DNA of 64,000 bases from JAOUEA01 sp963797635 (GCA_963797635.1 CAWCPZ010000013.1:5640-69639), one strand, 5' to 3'; positions 37,693-46,487 are shown, numbered from the stretch's first letter. Translations and numbers: made by a program. Notes: generated by a model not told the origin, from the sequence alone.

Positions 37693-38661
37693 ATGCCCAC
37701 GACTGAGGAACGCTTGTCGTTCGCCGTGCCCGACAAGGGCGAGGTGAGCGGCGTGTACGCACGGCCCGCTCGGGCGTTCGCCACGATCGTGGTGGCTCAC
37801 GGCGCGGGCGCCGGGATGGACCATCCCTTCATGAGCGGGTTCACGCGCGCGATGAACGATGAAGGCGCCGCCACGCTGCGGTTCAACTTCCCCTACATCG
37901 AGCGCGGCTCGCGATCGCCCGACCGCGCTCCCGTGGCGATCGACGCCTGGCGGGCGGCCTTCGAGGCCGCCGCGTCGAGAGCGAAGGCGGGCGAACCGGT
38001 GTGGGCGAGCGGCAAGTCCTTCGGCGGGAGGATGGCGTCGATGGCGGTGAGCGAGGGCATGGGGGCGGCCGGCCTGGTGTTCCTGGGGTATCCACTCCAT
38101 CCACCGGGCAAGCCGGAGCGGGTTCGCGACGAGCATCTGTACGGCATCGAGGTGCCCATGCTGTTCATCGAAGGCACCCGCGATCCGTTCGCCACCGCCG
38201 AGGTGCTGGACCCGGTGCTGGCCAAGCTCGGCGACCGCGCCACGCTGTACCCGGTCGAAGGCGGCGGCCACTCCTTCGAAACGCGCGGGGCCAAGCGGGA
38301 CCCGCGTGAGGTCGCCGCCGAGCTCGCGCCCGTCGCCGCCGCGTTCATGCGCGAGCACGCGGGGCACCTGATGCCGCGCAAGAACCGCCGCGACCCGTCG
38401 TACTTCGAGGCGCCCGAGGCCCCGCCGGCTCGCGCCGATGGACCGACGTGGGCCCAGGCGCCGGGCTACGAGGTGCGCCACGTCGGCGGACAGAAGGCGT
38501 ACCGGTGTCCCGGCTGTGACCACACGATCCGGGCCGGCCTGTGGCACCTCGTGGTGGTGCCCGAGGGCGATGTCGACGCCCGTCGGCACTGGCACACCGA
38601 GTGCTGGCGGTCGGAACTTCGCCGCCAGGGCCTCTATCGTCCGCCGCCTGCCGGATCCTGA
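37693..38661 (+). CDS. Alpha/beta-hydrolase (KANL3/Tex30-like) fused to a Zn-binding tail
   Basis: Fusion of 322 residues. Residues 1-215 form a small alpha/beta-hydrolase of the KANL3/Tex30 type: oxyanion region VVAHGAGAGMDHPFM, nucleophile Ser in ASGKSFGGRMAS, Asp in EGTRDPFA and His in GGGHSFE. After a linker of about 35 residues comes a domain with YRCPGCDHTIRAGLWHLVVV and RRHWHTECW, which resembles a small stand-alone actinobacterial protein often annotated as ATP/GTP-binding. Cys-x-x-Cys and His-x-x-Cys could hold Zn. ATG at 37693 is preferred to GTG at 37690. Confidence 0.8.
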   Translation: MPTTEERLSFAVPDKGEVSGVYARPARAFATIVVAHGAGAGMDHPFMSGFTRAMNDEGAATLRFNFPYIERGSRSPDRAPVAIDAWRAAFEAAASRAKAGEPVWASGKSFGGRMASMAVSEGMGAAGLVFLGYPLHPPGKPERVRDEHLYGIEVPMLFIEGTRDPFATAEVLDPVLAKLGDRATLYPVEGGGHSFETRGAKRDPREVAAELAPVAAAFMREHAGHLMPRKNRRDPSYFEAPEAPPARADGPTWAQAPGYEVRHVGGQKAYRCPGCDHTIRAGLWHLVVVPEGDVDARRHWHTECWRSELRRQGLYRPPPAGS

Positions 38662-38674
38662 CAGACCCCCGGGC

Positions 38675-38680
38675 TAGGAT
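38675..38680 (+). promoter_or_regulatory. Leaderless-type -10 (TAGGAT)
   Basis: TAGGAT lies 7 nt before the ATG at 38688, which decides that start over the upstream ATG at 38679 (the latter overlaps the hexamer). Confidence 0.6.
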
Positions 38681-38687
38681 GCCCGAC

Positions 38688-38855
38688 ATGCAGCCCACCA
38701 GCTCGACCGGGAAGGAGGCGCCTGGCGTCGCGTGCATCCCGGTGAGCGAGTCCAAGCGCCTGCCGTGCGACCTGTGTGGGCACCCGATGGAACCCGAGCA
38801 CGCCCACTACCGCTGCCCGAGCTGCCACTACATCCTTCCCTGCTGCGGCTGGTGA
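38688..38855 (+). CDS. Tiny zinc-ribbon protein
   Basis: Protein of 55 residues ending with a compact Cys cluster: CDLCGHPMEPEHAHYRC (CxxC), then PSC and finally PCCGW at the C-terminus. This gives six or seven Cys plus two His in 31 residues, so it probably binds one or two Zn. Its start is set by the TAGGAT hexamer. No ribosome site exists. Small stand-alone ribbons of this kind are often overlooked; I do not know a function. Confidence 0.7.
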   Translation: MQPTSSTGKEAPGVACIPVSESKRLPCDLCGHPMEPEHAHYRCPSCHYILPCCGW

Positions 38856-38892
38856 GCCGCGGGGACCGCGCCACGGTGTCATACAGCGGCGC

Positions 38893-38898
38893 TATCCT
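38893..38898 (+). promoter_or_regulatory. Leaderless-type -10 (TATCCT)
   Basis: TATCCT lies 6 nt before the ATG at 38905. Confidence 0.6.
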
Positions 38899-38904
38899 GC
38901 CGCC

Positions 38905-39303
38905 ATGACCGACGAGGTGCGCGCCCGGATGTGGGAGTTCGGCGGGCGTCACTACGCACGGATCCTCGATGCGTCGGCCTTCATCGAGGTCACGGGCGTC
39001 AGCCGCGCCGAGTGTCTCGCCCAGCTCCGCCAGACCACCGGTGACGAGGTGACGCTGTTGGTCGAGGTGGTCCCGGCCGTCGTGGGGGTGGCCGAGGCGG
39101 CCGAGATCATGGGGTGGGACAAGCGTCGCGTGATCACCTACATCGATCGGGGTTCGTTCCCCGAACCCATCACCTCGCTGGCATCCGGTCGGATCTGGCT
39201 GCGCGAGGACGTCGAGGGCTATGCCACCGAATGGCGCGCCAGCCATGCATCCCGCCGAGTCGCGAACCAGGCCACGAAGCCGAAAGGAACCCCTGCCCTG
39301 TGA
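38905..39303 (+). CDS. Helix-turn-helix DNA-binding protein
   Basis: Protein of 132 residues. The second half holds a MerR/excisionase-like winged helix: VAEAAEIMGWDKRRVITYID, then FPEPITSLASGRIWLREDVE, a typical HTH_17-type pattern. The first half is an unrecognised alpha/beta domain, perhaps a small ligand or toxin-like partner domain. It overlaps the next gene (histidine phosphatase) by 4 nt (GTGA). Promoter -10 lies 6 nt before the ATG. Confidence 0.72.
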   Translation: MTDEVRARMWEFGGRHYARILDASAFIEVTGVSRAECLAQLRQTTGDEVTLLVEVVPAVVGVAEAAEIMGWDKRRVITYIDRGSFPEPITSLASGRIWLREDVEGYATEWRASHASRRVANQATKPKGTPAL

Positions 39304-39992
39304 GCACCGAGGACCGACGCCTCTACCTGATCCGCCACGCTCGCCCCGACTACGACTCGAGCGACCGGACCGACACGCCTCGCGGCGAGCAGTACGATCC
39401 GCCGCTCGGTGAGGTCGGTATCGAGCAAGCTCGCTTGCTGGCCGACCGGCTCCAACTGCTCCCCAGGCCGGCGGCGGTCTACACCTCCACGCTGGCGCGC
39501 GCTCGCCAGACGGCGCACGCCTACGCCGACCGTGTCGGCATCGACGTGATCGAGCGCGACGACCTCTGTGAGTGGTTCGGCGGGGAGTGGGAGGAGAAGG
39601 ACTTCGAGGAGATCTTCGCCGAGCACCCCGAGGCGATCGAGCTGTTCCGCAACCAGAACCCGGCCTGGCACCTCGCTCCGGGGAGCGAGGCCGGGGAGGC
39701 CTTCCAGGACCGGTGCGTGACCGCGGTGGAGGACATCATCGCGACCCACCCGGCCGGCGACGTCATCGTGGTGGCACACGGGGGCGTGATCAACGCCTAC
39801 TTCGCACACATCCTGAAGATCGCCGACCAGGACATGTTCTTCCTGCCGGAGAACACCAGCCTCAACACGGTGGTGATCCGTGGCGACGAGCGCCTCGCGT
39901 GGTTCCTGTCGGACGCGAGCCACCTCACCGATCCTGGGTGGTTCGCCCCGCGGCTCGCCGCCGACGGCGATGCGGTGGAGGCGGGGGCCTGA
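39300..39992 (+). CDS. Histidine-phosphatase (phosphoglycerate-mutase-like) protein
   Basis: Branch-1 histidine phosphatase of 230 residues. The phospho-accepting His is in LYLIRHARPDY (RHxR type), with supporting Arg/His in VYTSTLARARQTAH and VVAHGGVINAYF. The inserted CEWFGGEWEEKDFEEIFAEH segment is acidic. This could be a phosphoserine-, sugar- or cofactor-phosphatase. GTG start at 39300 overlaps the HTH stop, so they are expressed together. Confidence 0.85.
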   Translation: MSTEDRRLYLIRHARPDYDSSDRTDTPRGEQYDPPLGEVGIEQARLLADRLQLLPRPAAVYTSTLARARQTAHAYADRVGIDVIERDDLCEWFGGEWEEKDFEEIFAEHPEAIELFRNQNPAWHLAPGSEAGEAFQDRCVTAVEDIIATHPAGDVIVVAHGGVINAYFAHILKIADQDMFFLPENTSLNTVVIRGDERLAWFLSDASHLTDPGWFAPRLAADGDAVEAGA

Positions 39993-40006
39993 ACGGCGTC
40001 GCCGCC

Positions 40007-40012
40007 TATACT
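40007..40012 (+). promoter_or_regulatory. Promoter -10 (TATACT) for SCP-2
   Basis: TATACT lies 40 nt before the GTG at 40053; AAGGGAG lies closer as a ribosome site. This gene thus has a short leader. Confidence 0.5.
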
Positions 40013-40052
40013 CGCGCGAAACCGAACGCAGACCGCAAGGGAGTCGATCACC

Positions 40053-40436
40053 GTGTCCGTCCAGTTCCTGTCCACCGAATGGGCCGAAGCGCTCAAGGCG
40101 CACCTCAACGGCAACGACGCGTTCAAGCAGGCCGCACAGGGCCAGAACGCCACGATCCAACAGGTGATCACGGGCGGAGACGGCGAGACGCTGTACTGGA
40201 TCCGGATCGCCGACGCCGCCATCGACATGGGGGTCGGCCAGGCCGAGAACCCCGACGCCACGATCACGCAGAGCTACGAGACCGCGGTGGCGCTGGCCAA
40301 GAGCGAACTCTCCCCGGTCACCGCCTTCATGACCGGCAAGGTCAAGGTCGGCGGCAACATGGGCCTCCTGTTGTCCCTGCAGGGCGTGCTGACCCAGCTG
40401 CCCGACGCGATGCGCGCGATCGACGTCCAGTACTGA
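40053..40436 (+). CDS. SCP-2 sterol-carrier-like protein
   Basis: Single SCP-2 fold of 127 residues (FLSTEWAEALKAHLNGNDAF, then ITGGDGETLYWIRIADAAID, DATITQSYETAVALAKSEL, GKVKVGGNMGLLLSLQGVL). Such proteins bind long-chain lipids or sterol-like ligands in a tunnel and are common in actinobacteria. There is no signal peptide. It converges on the thioesterase gene, with only 16 nt between stops. Confidence 0.85.
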   Translation: MSVQFLSTEWAEALKAHLNGNDAFKQAAQGQNATIQQVITGGDGETLYWIRIADAAIDMGVGQAENPDATITQSYETAVALAKSELSPVTAFMTGKVKVGGNMGLLLSLQGVLTQLPDAMRAIDVQY

Positions 40437-40452
40437 GGCCCGGTACTGAGGT

Positions 40453-40872
40453 TCAAGCCGGCGGCGAGATCGCCACGGTCACCTGCGCCCGTGCCAGCAC
40501 CGCCCCGTCTGCCCCCATCACCTCGGCCTCAGCGAACACGATCGATCGGCCCGCCCGCACGACGCGACCGTGCGCCTCGACCGTGCCCAGGGCGCCGGCC
40601 CGCAGGTACTGCACGTCCAGGTTCACGGTGACGTGGCCGCTCCCGGGTTCGATCGCCGAGCGGACGGCCAGGCCCGCGGCCGTGTCGGCCAGCGTGGCGA
40701 TGACGCCGCCGTGCAAGGTGCCGCCCAGGTTGGCGTGCTCGCCCGAGGCATCCATCGCGAGGTCGACCTCGCCCTCCCGGACGTCGAGCACCCGGATCCC
40801 CATCCCCGAGTGGAACGGCGAGGATGCCATCCGATCGCGGATCTCCTGATCTCGGTCCCATGCCTCCGGCAT
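40453..40872 (-). CDS. PaaI/hotdog-fold thioesterase
   Basis: Hotdog-fold acyl-CoA thioesterase of 139 residues. The conserved NLGGTLHGGVIATLADTAAG (Asn, His, Gly and acidic Asp/Glu area) matches PaaI/YdiI-type enzymes, and the strands VTVNLDVQYLRAGALGTVEA and GRSIVFAEAEVMGADG complete the fold. Start ATG at 40872 with GGGGGTG upstream. Likely substrates are aromatic or medium-chain acyl-CoA; not decided by sequence. Confidence 0.85.
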   Translation of the reverse strand: MPEAWDRDQEIRDRMASSPFHSGMGIRVLDVREGEVDLAMDASGEHANLGGTLHGGVIATLADTAAGLAVRSAIEPGSGHVTVNLDVQYLRAGALGTVEAHGRVVRAGRSIVFAEAEVMGADGAVLARAQVTVAISPPA

Positions 40873-40921
40873 CCCGGCACCCCCTCGGACGCGTAGGTTA
40901 CCGACGAGGGGTCCTGCCCGT

Positions 40922-40950
40922 TTGACGGTTGCGGAACCCCCAGGGACAAT
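40922..40950 (+). promoter_or_regulatory. Promoter of the BMP transporter operon
   Basis: TTGACG (40922-40927), a 17-nt spacer and GACAAT (40945-40950) form one of the best sigma70-like promoters of the window. It gives a leader of about 52 nt with GGAGGGGG before the ATG at 41009. Confidence 0.65.
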
Positions 40951-41008
40951 CCACGCGTGCCGGCCCCCAAGCGCCGGCCGAACGATCAGCACGGAGGGGG
41001 AAAGCAGC

Positions 41009-42091
41009 ATGCAGAAGTGGCTCCGCACGCTCGTCCTGCCCATCGTCGCGCTCGCCCTGGTGGCCTCGGCCTGCAGCAGCGACGAGCCGGAGGACTCAGG
41101 CGATTCCGGGGGCAACGAAGATTGCACGTCGGAGGTCCGCGTCGGGATCGCGCTCGACGTCGGTGGCCTCGGCGACAAGTCCTTCAACGATGCGGCCAAG
41201 GCCGGCCTCGATCAGGCGATCGCCGATGGACAGGTGTGCGAGGAGAACGCGAACTTCGTTGAAGCCAACAACACGGGCTCCAACCGCGACGCCAACATCG
41301 AAGCGCTCGCCGACGAGGGCTATGACCTGGTGATCGGTGTGGGATTCGCCTTCTCTGAGGGTGTCGCGGCCATCGCCGCCGACTACCCCGACGTGAACTT
41401 CGCCGTCGTGGATGGGTTCGCCACGTTCCTTCCCGACGCCAAGGGACTGACCAACGTCGCCGACCTCACCTTCAAGGAGCAGGAGGGGTCATACCTGGTG
41501 GGCGCGGCCGCCGCGCTCAAGTGCCAGTGCGACACGATCGGCTTCCTGGGTGGCCAAGAGGGGACCGGTCTCATCGAGAAGTTCGAGGCCGGCTACACGG
41601 CCGGGGCCAAGGCCGTGAACCCCGACATCGATGTCCTGGTCGAGTACATCGGCGACGACACGACCGCGTTCGTCAACGACGTCAAGGGTGAGGCGTTGTC
41701 CGCGAAGATGTACGACGGCGGAGCCGAGATCGTCTATCACGCCGCCGGCCTGTCCGGAGCGGGGCTCTTCCGCGCCGCCGTGGACGCGAACAAGCTGGCG
41801 ATCGGCGTGGACTCCGACCAGTACCTGACCGCCGCGCCGGAGGAACAGCCCTTGATCCTCACGTCCATGCTGAAGCGCGTGGATACGGCTGTGTACGATG
41901 CCATCGAGCAGACCGCCGACGACGCGTTCAAGGGTGGGTTCCAGGTGTTCGGCCTCGATGTCGACGGCGTGGACTTCTCCACGTCCAACGAGGAAGAGCT
42001 CACCGCCGACATCGTCGAGAAGATGGACGAGTTCAAGGAGCAGATCATCAGCGGGGAGATCGTGGTTCCCGAAGAGCCCGAGAACGCGTAA
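41009..42091 (+). CDS. BMP-family substrate-binding lipoprotein
   Basis: Solute receptor of a BMP (PnrA-like) ABC importer, 360 residues. The lipobox is LVASAC with Cys22 as the lipidated residue, followed by a Ser/Asp/Glu-rich linker. The BMP motifs are VGIALDVGGLGDKSFNDAAK, then VIGVGFAFSEGVAAIAADYP, KEQEGSYLVGAAAAL, IGFLGGQEGTGLIEKFEAGY and IVYHAAGLSGAGLF. The family binds purine or pyrimidine nucleosides. It is first of four genes encoding a complete importer; a uracil phosphoribosyltransferase gene faces it, which supports nucleoside/base salvage. Confidence 0.93.
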   Translation: MQKWLRTLVLPIVALALVASACSSDEPEDSGDSGGNEDCTSEVRVGIALDVGGLGDKSFNDAAKAGLDQAIADGQVCEENANFVEANNTGSNRDANIEALADEGYDLVIGVGFAFSEGVAAIAADYPDVNFAVVDGFATFLPDAKGLTNVADLTFKEQEGSYLVGAAAALKCQCDTIGFLGGQEGTGLIEKFEAGYTAGAKAVNPDIDVLVEYIGDDTTAFVNDVKGEALSAKMYDGGAEIVYHAAGLSGAGLFRAAVDANKLAIGVDSDQYLTAAPEEQPLILTSMLKRVDTAVYDAIEQTADDAFKGGFQVFGLDVDGVDFSTSNEEELTADIVEKMDEFKEQIISGEIVVPEEPENA

Positions 42092-42102
42092 CCTTCGGGC
42101 GA

Positions 42103-43644
42103 GTGTCCACCACGATGAACGACGCCGACGAGGCGGGGCGCGCGAGCGCCTCGCCTCTCGTCGTCCTGGACGGCATCACGAAACGCTTCCCCGGGGTCGT
42201 GGCCAACGACGACGTCAGCCTCGAGCTTCGGGCGGGCGAGGTGCACGCCTTGATCGGCGAGAACGGCGCCGGCAAGTCGACGCTCATGCGCGTGCTCTAC
42301 GGCATGTATCCGGCCGATGCGGGGCGGATCGTTCTGCGCGGCCAGGAGCAGAGGATCGCATCTCCTCGCGACGCGATCGCCAACGGCATCGGCATGGTTC
42401 ACCAGCACTTCGTGCTCGTCGACCCGTTCACCGTCACCGAGAACGTGATCCTGGGTGACGAGGACGGTCCGATCCTGGACACCGAGGCAGCCGAGGCCAA
42501 GGTCGCCGAACTGGCCGCTTCCTACGGTTTCGCGATCGATCCGGGCGCGACCGTCGAGGACCTGTCCGTTGGCGAAGAGCAACGGGTCGAGATCCTCAAG
42601 GCGCTCTACCGAGGCGTCGAGATCCTCATCCTCGACGAACCCACCGCGGTGCTCACGCCGGCAGAGACGCAGGATCTGTTCGAGAACCTCCGTCGCCTGA
42701 TCGCCGACGGGAAATCGATCGTCTTCATCAGTCACAAGCTGGACGAGGTCCTGGAGATCGCCGATCGCATCACGGTCCTGCGTCGTGGCGTCGTCGTCGG
42801 GGAAACGACGCCCGATCGGACGGACAAGCGACAGCTCGCCGAGATGATGGTGGGCCGCCCCGTGTTGTTCCGGCTCGACAAGCCCGAAAGCCATCTCGGT
42901 GACACCGTGCTGCGTGTGGACGACCTGCGAGGGGGCAGGCTCAAGGGGCTCAGCCTCGAGGTTCGCGCGGGCGAGATCGTCGGCGTGGCCGGGGTGGAGG
43001 GCAACGGTCAGCGGGAGCTCGCCGAAGCGATCATGGGGCTCGGGACGATCGAAGGAGGGTCCGTCTCGCTCGATGGCTCGGATCTGTCGGGCGAGAGCAC
43101 CCAGGAGATCAGGAACGCGGGCGTCGCGTTCATCCCGGAGGATCGCCACGAACAGGGTCTGGTGCTGAACATGACCCTGTGGGAGAACGCCGTCCTCGGC
43201 CGGCACGACGACGACGACTTCAGCGGCGTCGGCGGGTTCCTGTTCATCAAGAGGATCAAGGAGCTCGCATCACGGCTCGTGGAACGCTTCGACGTGCGCG
43301 CCCGCAGCATCGACGTGACCGCGGGCACCCTCTCGGGCGGGAACCAGCAGAAGCTGATCCTGGCCCGCGAGCTCGAGACCGCCCCCAAGCTCTTGGTGGC
43401 GGCCCAACCGACGCGCGGGCTCGACGTCGGTGCGATCGAGTTCGTCTGGCGACAGATCTTGGAACAGAAGGCCGAGGGGCGCGGGGTCCTGCTGATCTCG
43501 GCCGAACTCGACGAGATCTACGCGTTGTCCGACCGGATCGTCACCCTCTACGAGGGACGGATCACCGGCGAGTTCGCGCCCGACGCCCCCGCCGACGAGG
43601 TCGGCCGCGGCATGCTCGGCGATGTCGCGGCGGTGGAATCGTAG
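42103..43644 (+). CDS. Nucleoside-type ABC transporter ATPase (two ATP domains)
   Basis: Tandem ATPase of 513 residues energising the BMP importer. The first domain has Walker A GENGAGKST, signature LSVGEEQRVEILKAL and Walker B ILILDEPTAVLTP. The second has a degenerate Walker A (GVEGNGQRELAEA) and signature LSGGNQQKLILAREL, with Walker B as LLVAAQPTRGLDVGA, the classic monosaccharide/nucleoside-importer pattern where the second site is degenerate. The start may be GTG 42103 or ATG 42115. It is 12 nt after the receptor gene. Confidence 0.93.
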   Translation: MSTTMNDADEAGRASASPLVVLDGITKRFPGVVANDDVSLELRAGEVHALIGENGAGKSTLMRVLYGMYPADAGRIVLRGQEQRIASPRDAIANGIGMVHQHFVLVDPFTVTENVILGDEDGPILDTEAAEAKVAELAASYGFAIDPGATVEDLSVGEEQRVEILKALYRGVEILILDEPTAVLTPAETQDLFENLRRLIADGKSIVFISHKLDEVLEIADRITVLRRGVVVGETTPDRTDKRQLAEMMVGRPVLFRLDKPESHLGDTVLRVDDLRGGRLKGLSLEVRAGEIVGVAGVEGNGQRELAEAIMGLGTIEGGSVSLDGSDLSGESTQEIRNAGVAFIPEDRHEQGLVLNMTLWENAVLGRHDDDDFSGVGGFLFIKRIKELASRLVERFDVRARSIDVTAGTLSGGNQQKLILARELETAPKLLVAAQPTRGLDVGAIEFVWRQILEQKAEGRGVLLISAELDEIYALSDRIVTLYEGRITGEFAPDAPADEVGRGMLGDVAAVES

Positions 43645-44862
43645 ATGGCGACCGAAGGGACAGCCATCCCGGCGGTTCGCCGCAGGGCCAAGCCGCGCTG
43701 GCTCGAAGGGTTCCTCGTGCAGGGGGGCGCGCTCATCGTGGCCTTCCTGCTCTCGCTGCTCATCGGGGCCATCATCATCATGCTCCTGGGGGAAAGTCCG
43801 CTCGCCGTCTACAGCTCGATCGTGACATTCGCGTTCCGTGACGCGGACAGCTTCGGTCAGGTGCTCACGATCGCGACACCGTTGATCTTCTCGGCGCTCG
43901 CCGTGGCGGTGTGCTTCAAAGGCGGGCTGTTCAACATCGGCGTCGAGGGCCAGTACCTCGTGGGCATGGTGACGGCCACCTGGGCGGCGCTGAAACTCGA
44001 CTTCCTCCCCGGTCCCTTGCTGGTCATCGCGGTGTTGATCTTCGCGATGCTCGGCGGCATGGCCTTCGCCGGGATCGCGGGGGCGCTCAAGGTCAAGACC
44101 GGCGCCCACGAGGTCGTGACGACGATCATGCTCAACGGCATCGCCGTCAGCTTCCTCGGCTGGGCACTGAACGGGCCGTTGAAGTTCACCGAGGAAGGCG
44201 TCGCGACCGACCTGCGCTCGGACAAGTTCCTCGACAACGCCTTGATCCCCAACATCGGTTCATGGTTCGGGATCCGCTCATCGGCAGACCTGTCGCTCCT
44301 GTTGCCGCTCGCGATCGTGTGCGCGGGCCTCGTGTGGTTCCTGTTCAAGCGCATGAGGCTCGGCTACGAGGCTCGAGCTGTGGGGTCCTCACCCGGCTCC
44401 GCACGAGCCGGCGGTATCTCGATCGGTGCCGTGCAGATGAAGCTGTTCCTGATCTCGGGCGCACTCGCGGGCTTGGTCGGCATGCAGCAGCTCCTGGTCG
44501 ACAAGGGCGCGCTGGTGCAGAACTACGAGGCTCAGCTGGGGTTCACGGGGATCGCGGTCGCGTTCCTGGGACAGAACAACCCCGTCGGGATCGTCTTCGC
44601 GGCCATCTTCTGGGGTGTGCTGTCTCGTGGCGAGACGGCGTTGCAGATCGACACCGACGTTCCACGCGAGTTCATGATCGTCCTCCAGGGCATCTTCATC
44701 ATGACGGTGGTCATCGTGTATCAGGTGACCAGACGATGGGCTGCGAGGCGACAGCTGGCGCGAGAAGGCGACGTCGAACGGTTCGACGACAGCGAGGCCG
44801 AGATCGATGAGCCTCGCGGCGAGCAGGCGTCTGGTGGCGGACTCGTCGGAGGGGGTGGCTGA
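43645..44862 (+). CDS. ABC transporter permease (nucleoside type, 1)
   Basis: Membrane subunit of 405 residues with about eight to ten helices. BPD_transp_2 landmarks are FKGGLFNIGVEGQYLVGM, then KVKTGAHEVVTTIMLNGIAV and GYEARAVGSSPGSARAGGIS (the coupling loop), with GFTGIAVAFLGQNNPVGIV near the end. A long acidic C-terminal tail (about residues 375-405) is unusual for the family. It begins directly after the ATPase stop and overlaps the next permease start by one base. Confidence 0.92.
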   Translation: MATEGTAIPAVRRRAKPRWLEGFLVQGGALIVAFLLSLLIGAIIIMLLGESPLAVYSSIVTFAFRDADSFGQVLTIATPLIFSALAVAVCFKGGLFNIGVEGQYLVGMVTATWAALKLDFLPGPLLVIAVLIFAMLGGMAFAGIAGALKVKTGAHEVVTTIMLNGIAVSFLGWALNGPLKFTEEGVATDLRSDKFLDNALIPNIGSWFGIRSSADLSLLLPLAIVCAGLVWFLFKRMRLGYEARAVGSSPGSARAGGISIGAVQMKLFLISGALAGLVGMQQLLVDKGALVQNYEAQLGFTGIAVAFLGQNNPVGIVFAAIFWGVLSRGETALQIDTDVPREFMIVLQGIFIMTVVIVYQVTRRWAARRQLAREGDVERFDDSEAEIDEPRGEQASGGGLVGGGG

Positions 44863-45837
44863 TGGATCTGGGTGATCTCGGCGCCGCCATCGCCATCGCG
44901 TTCACGTACTTCACGATCATCTACATCACCGGCCTCGGGGGCCTCTACAGCGAGCGGTCGGGCATCGTGAACATCGGCCTCGAGGGCATGATGATCATCG
45001 GCACCGTGACCGGCTCCTGGGGGACGGGCTTCTTCACCAACGATCTTGGCTGGGGGCAGCCCTGGGGTCCGCTCATGGGTCTGTTGGTCGGATTCATCGC
45101 CGGAGGCCTGTTCGCGCTGATCCACGCCGTGGCCACGATCACGTTCCGCGTCGACCAGATCGTCTCCGGCGTGGTCATCAACCTGGTGGCGATCGGGCTC
45201 GCGCGGTTCCTCTCCCAGTTGTTCTTCGACCAGGCGACCCAATCGGCTCCGGGTCAACCGAAGCTGTCTCCCATCGCCATCCCGGGACTGTCGTCGCTGC
45301 CCTGGGGTCTCGGGCAGCGCGTTCGAGCAGCTTATCTCCGATGGTGATCGTGGCGTTCCTGTTGGTGATCCCCGTGTGGTATTCGCTGAACCGGACGCGG
45401 TGGGGGCTTCGCCTGCGGTCCTGCGGTGAGAACCCCGAAGCCACACGGTCGCTCGGGGTGCGGGTGGCCGAGTATCGCTACCAGGGAGTGCTGCTGTCGG
45501 GCGCGCTGGCCGGGCTGGCGGGGGCCTTCCTGGCGATCGAGGTGCAGCTGAGTTCTGGCGCGAGGGCCAGACGCAGGGGCTCGGGTTCATCGCCCTCGCG
45601 GCACTCATCCTGTCGAACTGGAACCCGATCCGGCTGATGGGGGCGGCGTTCCTCTTCGGCTTCGCACAGGCGATCCCGCTCCGGCTGGACGACTTCTTCC
45701 TGTTCTCGTGGGCGCCCCCGCAGGTCATCCGCATGATCCCCTACGTGGTCACGATCGTGGCGATCGCGGGGTTCGTGGGCAAGGTCCGGCCGCCGGCCGC
45801 TGCCGGCCGCGCCTACGAGGGTGGGAGCGCGTTGTAG
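44862..45837 (+). CDS. ABC transporter permease (nucleoside type, 2; about three frameshifts)
   Basis: Second membrane subunit, about 325 residues. Landmarks are GGLYSERSGIVNIGLEGMMI, FRVDQIVSGVVINLVAIGLA, RTRWGLRLRSCGENPEATRS (coupling loop) and GLGFIALAALILSNWNP. The frame slips twice near 45315-45340 (before VIVAFLLVIPVWY) and once near 45553, all single-base; joined frames give a complete BPD_transp_2 protein. It ends the operon; upp lies convergent, 12 nt away. Confidence 0.87.
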
Positions 45838-45849
45838 CTGCGCACGTCG

Positions 45850-46474
45850 CTACGGCGTGCCGTAGAGGCGGTCGCCGAAGTCGCCGAGCCCGGGAACGAT
45901 GTACGCGCGCTCGTTGAGCTGGCGATCGAGTGCCCCCGCCACGATGGGCACGTCGGGGTGATCGGCCTGCATCTTCGCGAGGCCCTCGGGCGCCGCCACC
46001 ACGCACACGAACACGATGTCGGTGGCGCCCGCCTCCTTCACGTAGGCGACGGCGGCGCTGCCGCTGCCCCCGGTGGCGAGCATCGGGTCGACGACCAAGG
46101 CCCGGCGTCCCTCCATGGGCGGGAGTTTCGCGTAGTAGTCGCGCGGCTCGTGGGTGATCTCGTCGCGTTCCATCCCCAGGTAGCCGACGACGGCGTCGGG
46201 GTAGAGCTCGGTGACGGCTTCGAGCAGGCCCAGGCCCGGCGCGGAGCACGGGGATCGCGACGAGGCCCTCGGCGAGCTGCGTGCCCTCGAAGGGCTCGAG
46301 CGGCGTGACGACGGCGCGCGGCGAGGTCGCGAGGTCGCGCGTGGCCTCGGCCACGAGCAGGAGCCCGAGCCGGCGGGTGAGCGCCCGGTACTGGGCGGGC
46401 CCCGTGGTCTCGTCACGCAGGCTGGTCAGCAGGTCGCCGGCGAGCGGGTGATCGACCACGGTGAAGGAGGGCAT
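45850..46474 (-). CDS. upp: Uracil phosphoribosyltransferase (one frameshift)
   Basis: Salvages uracil to UMP with PRPP. About 208 residues. PRPP loop: VVDPMLATGGSGSAAVAYVK; other landmarks are FTVVDHPLAGDLLTSLRDE at the N-terminus and the end IVPGLGDFGDRLYGTP, the classic uracil-binding C-terminus. The frame slips near 46240 (VLRAGPG/LGLLEAV). The start lies 7 nt after TAGGAT, so leaderless. It faces the nucleoside transporter, which fits a salvage role. Confidence 0.93.
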
Positions 46475-46481
46475 CCGGCGC

Positions 46482-46487
46482 ATCCTA
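46482..46487 (-). promoter_or_regulatory. Leaderless-type -10 (TAGGAT), upp
   Basis: TAGGAT on the minus strand lies 7 nt before the upp ATG. Confidence 0.6.

Noticed and set aside
45850..45865. Palindrome CTACGGC-GT-GCCGTAG at the end of upp as a terminator
   Set aside because: Only 7 bp, overlaps the upp stop and has no T run on either side; likely coding constraint.
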